Shown: in pieces, positions 63,681 through 64,000 of the stretch
How positions within the stretch are numbered: position 1 is the stretch's first letter
Layout of the letters: each line of letters starts with the position of its first letter
Origin: Silicimonas sp.
GTDB taxonomy: Bacteria > Pseudomonadota > Alphaproteobacteria > Rhodobacterales > Rhodobacteraceae
Assembly: GCA_022824315.1 (NCBI GenBank)
Contig: JAJEAC010000007.1
Coordinates: 1-64,000, forward strand
Direction of reading: 5' to 3'
DNA: 64,000 nucleotides
The notes under the pieces: model-generated
What the model was told of the DNA's origin: nothing
What the model saw: only the letters and a program-made list of their open reading frames with translations
Database searches by the model: none
Translations under genes and position numbers: made by a program

Positions 63681-64000
63681 TCAGCCCCCTGCCGCGGATG
63701 TGCCGCGCTCCACGGCAATGCCGGAAATGATCATCGACACGATTTCGTCCTGGGTGAACTCCTTCGTCGGGGCTGTCACCACGTTTTTCCCGCCGTGCAG
63801 GATCGTGATCCGATCAGTGAAATTGAAGACCTCGTGAATGTCATGGCTGATCCAGATGATTCCGATGCCCTGCTTCTTCAATTCCACGGTCATTTCCATG
63901 ACCATTTTGCTTTCTTCCATGCCCAGCGCCGCGGTCGGCTCGTCCATGATCAGAATTTTGGTGTCGAAATGCACCGCCCGGCTGATCGAGATGGCCTGCC
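63681..64000 (-). CDS. Sugar ABC transporter ATP-binding protein (partial at window end)
   Basis: The last 106 residues of a ribose-type ABC ATPase; the frame is open to the right edge. Visible are QAISISRAVHFDTK just after the signature region, Walker B ILIMDEPTAALG, H-loop WISHDIHEVF and RITILHGGKNV. It is four bases upstream of the permease in one operon. Confidence 0.9.
   Translation of the reverse strand, partial: QAISISRAVHFDTKILIMDEPTAALGMEESKMVMEMTVELKKQGIGIIWISHDIHEVFNFTDRITILHGGKNVVTAPTKEFTQDEIVSMIISGIAVERGTSAAGG

Noticed and set aside
1-64000. CRISPR arrays, tRNA or rRNA genes, complete insertion sequences
   Set aside because: None could be recognised: no regularly spaced direct repeats, no tRNA T-arm pattern with matching acceptor stems, no transposase motifs.

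Overview
The window looks like a chromosomal segment of a high-GC alphaproteobacterium, most likely in or near the Rhodobacterales. The evidence is a SAM/SAH-type riboswitch directly before metK (a class known from Rhodobacterales), the sdhAF4-like (DUF1674), rsmB, heparinase, purH, lspA, DUF3035-lipoprotein gene order, an era-DUF1491 pair, and strong use of ATGA/TGATG stop-start overlaps. No rRNA, tRNA or CRISPR array was seen.

Layout. 0-3.4 kb: the edge of an accessory or defence-like region, with a TOTE-type primase-helicase (5' end outside the window) and an AAA/DUF4143 ATPase. 3.8-9.4 kb: a minus-strand catabolic operon of six genes (alpha/beta hydrolase, threonine-dehydratase-like PLP enzyme, PcaD-like enol-lactonase, an unrecognised small protein, Zn alcohol dehydrogenase, mandelate racemase-family dehydratase). 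9.7-12.0 kb: a translationally coupled AlbA_2-type ATP-binding protein and ParA-like ATPase, with three apparent sequence lesions. 12.1-14.9 kb: a VOC protein and a lactonase-dgoA-dgoK operon for De Ley-Doudoroff sugar-acid catabolism. 15.0-20.3 kb: housekeeping genes (YjbR, ybeY, corC-like, lnt, riboswitch-metK, cmk).

20.4-40.6 kb: a roughly 20 kb catabolic insertion that separates cmk from rpsA, which are usually adjacent. It carries a LacI regulator divergent from a tripartite tricarboxylate transporter (tctCBA) and a sulfatase. A second LacI regulator follows, with three copies of an 18-bp operator (TGGTAAATCGCTTTACCA type) placed before three transcription units: an orphan solute-binding protein; a plus-strand unit of decayed ABC ATPase, decayed sulfatase, two SDRs and a MetE-like methyltransferase, followed by a third SDR and an idonate-type dehydrogenase; and a minus-strand unit of CaiB CoA-transferase, enoyl-CoA hydratase, MBL hydrolase and hydroxyacyl-CoA dehydrogenase. 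The insertion is littered with remnants: a FAD monooxygenase, a LysR regulator, an ABC ATPase, a sulfatase and a PIN toxin-antitoxin pair.

40.9-61.3 kb: mostly core genes (rpsA with its own promoter, lepA, an esterase, pxpBC, a YbbA/YbbP-type exporter with a GDSL esterase, DUF1491-era, a small beta-barrel, a phosphoesterase, the rsmB-heparinase-purH-lspA group and a DUF3035 lipoprotein). A 0.9-kb gene-poor stretch after lepA holds a candidate folded RNA. 61.6-64 kb: a minus-strand sugar/polyol module (Gfo/Idh/MocA oxidoreductase, ribose-type ABC permease, and an ABC ATPase cut by the window end).

All functions are assigned by reading motifs. No database search was run.
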